This document shows positions 61,299-64,000 of a stretch of 64,000 nucleotides of DNA, piece by piece. The position numbers and the translations under genes are program-made. The notes under the pieces were generated by a model, which was given only the letters and a program-made list of their open reading frames with translations, had not been told where the DNA came from and did not search any database. The stretch is from the NCBI RefSeq assembly GCF_051903925.1, contig NZ_CP173678.1, positions 4,774,001 to 4,838,000 of the forward strand. The letters are read 5' to 3'. Each line of letters begins with the position of its first letter. Position 1 is the first letter of the stretch. This DNA comes from G051903925 sp051903925 (lineage in GTDB: Bacteria; Pseudomonadota; Alphaproteobacteria; Zavarziniales; Zavarziniaceae).

Positions 61299-61717
61299 TT
61301 CGCCCCTTCACCCAGACGGGCCACGATCTTCGTGCCCATGGGCAGCTTGGCGGCGCCGCGCTCGAAGGCCTCCTTGGCGAGGTCGCCGGGGACGCCGTCC
61401 AGCTCGAACAGGATGCGGCCGGGCTTCACCCGGGCCATCCAGTATTCGGGCGAGCCCTTGCCCTTGCCCATGCGGACTTCGGTCGGCTTCTTGGACACCG
61501 GCACGTCGGGGAACACGCGGATCCAGACGCGACCGGCGCGCTTGATGTGGCGGGTGATCGCGCGGCGGGCCGCCTCGATCTGCCGCGCCGTCAGGCGCGC
61601 CGCCTCAAGCGACTTCAGGCCATGCGAGCCGAAGTTCAGCGTAAAGCCGCCCTTCGCATCGCCGTGGATCCGGCCCTTGTGGGCCTTTCGGAACTTGGTC
61701 CGTTTCGGTTGAAGCAT
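61295..61717 (-). CDS. rplP: 50S ribosomal protein L16
   Basis: 140 residues: MLQPKRTKFRKAHKGRIHGDAKGGFTLNFGSHGLKSLEAARLTARQIEAARRAITRHIKRAGRVWIRVFPDVPVSKKPTEVRMGKGKGSPEYWMARVKPGRILFELDGV. Confidence 0.98.
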   Translation of the reverse strand: MLQPKRTKFRKAHKGRIHGDAKGGFTLNFGSHGLKSLEAARLTARQIEAARRAITRHIKRAGRVWIRVFPDVPVSKKPTEVRMGKGKGSPEYWMARVKPGRILFELDGVPGDLAKEAFERGAAKLPMGTKIVARLGEGAK

Positions 61718-61723
61718 GTTCCC

Positions 61724-62479
61724 TTACTCCCGGGACTCGCCATCGCGATCACGATCGCGACGGGGGCCACGACCGCCCCGGTCCTCTCGTTCGACGCGGC
61801 CAGTGCTCTGCTGCTGTTCTGCCAGGCGCTTGTCCTGGGCCATGGGGTCGTGGGCCAGGATCTCGCCCTTGAAGACCCAGACCTTGACGCCACAGGTGCC
61901 CATCGCGGTGTGCGCGGTGGCGCGCCCGAAATCAATGTCCGCGCGGAGCGTGTGCAGGGGCACGCGGCCCTCGCGGTACCACTCCGTGCGGGCGATCTCG
62001 GCACCGCCCAGGCGCCCGCCGCAATTGATCCGGATGCCCTGCGCGCCCAGACGCATCGCCGACTGCACCGCGCGCTTCATCGCGCGGCGGAAGGCGACGC
62101 GACGCTCCAGCTGCTGCGCGATGTTCTCGGCGATCAGCTTGGCGTCGATCTCGGGCTTGCGGATCTCGACGATGTTCAGATTGACCTCGGACTTGGTCAT
62201 CTTGCCGAGTTCGCTGCGCAGCTTCTCGATATCGGCGCCCTTCTTGCCGATGACGACGCCGGGACGCGCGCTGTGCAGGGTGACACGCGCCTTCTTGGCC
62301 GGGCGCTCGATCACAATCCGGCTGATTCCGGCCTGTGCCAGGCGCTTCTCCAGGAAGCGGCGGATCTTGATGTCCTCGTGCAGCAGCCCCGCGAAATCGC
62401 GGTCATTGGCGTACCAGCGCGAGTCCCAGGTCCGGTTGATGCCGAGCCGCAGCCCGATCGGATTGACCTTCTGACCCAT
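61724..62479 (-). CDS. rpsC: 30S ribosomal protein S3
   Basis: 251 residues: MGQKVNPIGLRLGINRTWDSRWYA, the KH domain ARVTLHSARPGVVIGKKGADIEKLR, and GAQGIRINCGGRLGGAEIARTEWYREGRVPLHTLRADIDFG. An Asp/Arg/Glu-rich charged tail follows. Confidence 0.97.
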   Translation of the reverse strand: MGQKVNPIGLRLGINRTWDSRWYANDRDFAGLLHEDIKIRRFLEKRLAQAGISRIVIERPAKKARVTLHSARPGVVIGKKGADIEKLRSELGKMTKSEVNLNIVEIRKPEIDAKLIAENIAQQLERRVAFRRAMKRAVQSAMRLGAQGIRINCGGRLGGAEIARTEWYREGRVPLHTLRADIDFGRATAHTAMGTCGVKVWVFKGEILAHDPMAQDKRLAEQQQSTGRVEREDRGGRGPRRDRDRDGESRE

Positions 62480-62859
62480 CAGGCCTTCTCCTCGCGCTCA
62501 CGCACGACAACGGTGATGTTGCTGAACGACTTGGTGATCGCAGCGGAGCGGCCACGGGCACGCGCCACGAACCGCTTCATGCGCAGCGACTTGCCAACCG
62601 TCGCCTGGGCCACGAACAGCCGGTCGACGTCGAGCTGGTGATTGTTCTCCGCGTTGGCGACGGCCGACTGCAGGAGCTTCTTCACGTCCTCGGCGATGGG
62701 CCGCTTCGAGAAGGTAAGGTCGGCCAGGGCCTTGCTCACCGACTTGCCGCGGATCAGCTGAGCGACCAGATTCAGCTTGCGCTCCGAAATGCGGAGCGAC
62801 GTCGCCTTGGCCTGGGCCTCGTTCTCCGCCACGCGACGGGGATTGGTGGGCTTGCCCAT
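62479..62859 (-). CDS. rplV: 50S ribosomal protein L22
   Basis: 126 residues: SERKLNLVAQLIRGKSVSKALADLTFSKRPIAEDVKKLLQSAVANAENN and GRSAAITKSFSNITVVV. It shares single bases with rpsS and rpsC at both ends. Confidence 0.97.
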   Translation of the reverse strand: MGKPTNPRRVAENEAQAKATSLRISERKLNLVAQLIRGKSVSKALADLTFSKRPIAEDVKKLLQSAVANAENNHQLDVDRLFVAQATVGKSLRMKRFVARARGRSAAITKSFSNITVVVREREEKA

Positions 62860-63137
62860 TACTTCCTCTTGGCCTTCTTGTCGGCCGCGTGACCGTAATA
62901 GGTCCGGGTCGGCGAGAATTCACCCAGTTTGTGACCGACCATATCCTCGGTCACCAGGACGGGGATGAACTTGTGGCCGTTATGCACGCCAAAAGTCAGC
63001 CCCACGAACTGCGGCAGGATCGTCGAACGCCGCGACCACGTCCGGATCACATCCTTACGAGTCGAGCCGCGCGCGGTCTCTGCCTTCTTGAGCAGGTAGC
63101 CGTCAACAAACGGCCCCTTCCACACCGAACGGGTCAC
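62859..63137 (-). CDS. rpsS: 30S ribosomal protein S19
   Basis: 92 residues: MTRSVWKGPFVDGYLLKKAE, TWSRRSTILPQFVGLTFGVHNGHKFIPVLVTEDMVGHKLGEFSPTRTYYGHAADKK. Confidence 0.98.
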   Translation of the reverse strand: MTRSVWKGPFVDGYLLKKAETARGSTRKDVIRTWSRRSTILPQFVGLTFGVHNGHKFIPVLVTEDMVGHKLGEFSPTRTYYGHAADKKAKRK

Positions 63138-63147
63138 GTGTGTCTCC

Positions 63148-63981
63148 TCAGGCCTTCTTGGCGTAGCGCCGGCGAATGATGAAGCGGTCGCTGCGCTTGT
63201 TATTGCGCGTCCGCGTGCCCTTGGTGCCCTTGCCCCACGGCGTCACGGGATGGCGACCGCCCGACGTCCGGCCTTCGCCGCCGCCGTGCGGATGGTCGAT
63301 CGGGTTCATGGCGACACCGCGAACCGAAGGACGGATGCCCTTCCAGCGCGCGCGGCCGGCCTTGCCGATCTTCTGGTTCTGGTTGTCGGGGTTCGACACG
63401 GCGCCGATAGTCGCCATGCACTCGCCCCGCACCATGCGCTGCTCGCCCGAGGCCAGGCGCAGGATGGCATAGGCGCCATCGCGACCGACCAGCTGGCAAT
63501 AGGTGCCTGCGGCACGTGCCAGCTGACCACCCTTGCCGATCTTCATCTCGACATTATGGATGATCGTGCCGACCGGCATGCTGCGCAGCGGCATGGCATT
63601 GCCCGGTTTGACGTCGACGCGCTCGCCCGCGACCACGGGGTCGCCGACGGCCACGCGCTGCGGTGCCAGGATATAGGCCAGGTCACCATCCTCGTACCGG
63701 ATCAGGGCGATGAACGCCGACCGGTTGGGATCGTATTCCAGCCGCTCCACCACGCCGGCGACGTCGAACTTGCGCCGCTTGAAGTCGATGATGCGGTAGC
63801 GCTGCTTGTGCCCGCCACCCCGCCGACGCTGGGTGATGTGGCCATGATTGTTGCGCCCGGCCGGATCGATCTGCCCCTCGGTCAGCGCCTTGACGGGCTT
63901 GCCCTTCCAGAGCTGCGAACGGTCGATCAGCACCGTCCCGCGCAGGGACGGCGTCGTCGGGCGGAAGGTCTTGAGAGCCAT
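63148..63981 (-). CDS. rplB: 50S ribosomal protein L2
   Basis: 277 residues: MALKTFRPTTPSLRGTVLIDRSQLWKGKPVK, GGHKQRYRIIDFKRRKFDVAGVVERLEYDPNRSAFIALI, and VRGVAMNPIDHPHGGGEGRTSGGRHPVTPWGKGTKGTRTRNNKRSDRFI. Confidence 0.98.
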   Translation of the reverse strand: MALKTFRPTTPSLRGTVLIDRSQLWKGKPVKALTEGQIDPAGRNNHGHITQRRRGGGHKQRYRIIDFKRRKFDVAGVVERLEYDPNRSAFIALIRYEDGDLAYILAPQRVAVGDPVVAGERVDVKPGNAMPLRSMPVGTIIHNVEMKIGKGGQLARAAGTYCQLVGRDGAYAILRLASGEQRMVRGECMATIGAVSNPDNQNQKIGKAGRARWKGIRPSVRGVAMNPIDHPHGGGEGRTSGGRHPVTPWGKGTKGTRTRNNKRSDRFIIRRRYAKKA

Positions 63982-63983
63982 TC

Positions 63984-64000
63984 TCAGATCCCCGTCGTGA
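63984..64000 (-). CDS. rplW: 50S ribosomal protein L23, last codons (runs off the window)
   Basis: Only the last few codons are visible: reading the minus strand gives ..TTGI and a TGA stop 2 bases before the rplB ATG. That agrees with the VTTG-type C-terminus of alphaproteobacterial L23 and with the standard rplW-rplB order. The rest lies outside. Confidence 0.6.

Noticed and set aside
52255..63981. Absence of rpmJ after secY taken as gene loss
   Set aside because: Alphaproteobacteria commonly keep adk here and rpmJ elsewhere, so the order is normal.

Overview
The window is a chromosomal segment of a high-GC (roughly 70%) Gram-negative bacterium, most likely an alphaproteobacterium of the Rhodospirillales type. 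Support comes from the ribosomal run with adk between secY and rpsM, an RpoE/ChrR sigma/anti-sigma pair next to a cyclopropane-type lipid methyltransferase, an ATP12-type assembly factor, a phasin, and frequent 4-bp start/stop overlaps. No phage, intact insertion sequence or CRISPR array is visible. Many starts are GTG or TTG and were chosen from overlaps, Shine-Dalgarno (SD) sequences and family length, so several ends differ from the longest reading frames.

Layout. 1-0.7 kb: start of a kdp potassium ATPase operon (small membrane protein, kdpF, kdpA running off the edge). 1-4 kb: an enoyl-CoA hydratase, luciferase-like monooxygenase, SMP-30 lactonase set. 4-6.4 kb: two tandem paralogous secreted proteins and three small unrecognised ORFs. 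6.4-12.3 kb: an acyl-CoA dehydrogenase-fold enzyme, a 32-residue basic protein, panC and mfd. 12.3-17.8 kb: an envelope-stress/lipid cluster (FAD oxidase, DUF1365, cfa on one strand; rpoE, chrR, DUF2177 on the other) around a shared promoter region. 18-21 kb: a phosphotransferase, tRNA-Ala(CGC), yggT, yggU and folD. 21-28 kb: minus-strand genes for a GFA protein, a periplasmic propeller-like protein, a dienelactone hydrolase, a secreted protein, a PAP2 phosphatase, an ArnT-like transferase and a two-domain GT2, then tRNA-Leu(GAG). 28-33.6 kb: a glutamine amidotransferase, a TonB siderophore receptor behind a Fur-like site, a phasin, and APS reductase with a precorrin-2 dehydrogenase. 33.7-39.3 kb: an orphan FliN, lipB, and a five-gene ApbE/DUF2271/DUF4198/PepSY/flavodoxin-reductase operon behind a second Fur-like site. 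39-41.7 kb: a P450 divergent from an AraC regulator. 41.7-47.8 kb: propionyl-CoA carboxylase genes split by a GIY-YIG gene and a long inverted repeat, then ATP12 and rluC. 47.8-48.9 kb: a small scar-like region with a lower-GC membrane-protein gene. 48.9-51.7 kb: rarA and an HtrA protease. 51.8-64 kb: the ribosomal superoperon from rplQ back to the end of rplW.

The most interesting system is the 34.8-39.2 kb operon. Its DUF2271 protein carries DGLSSAT, which fits the ApbE flavinylation motif DxxSxAT, and the operon also encodes the FMN transferase, a histidine-rich PepSY membrane protein and a membrane-anchored NAD(P)H flavoprotein. With Fur-like sites here and at the siderophore receptor, it reads as an iron-regulated system that passes cytosolic electrons to a periplasmic FMN carrier, perhaps to reduce ferric siderophores. 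Also notable are a GT2 protein that appears internally duplicated, the REP-like inverted repeat inside the pcc operon, and 21-bp phased direct repeats at the AraC/P450 intergenic region.
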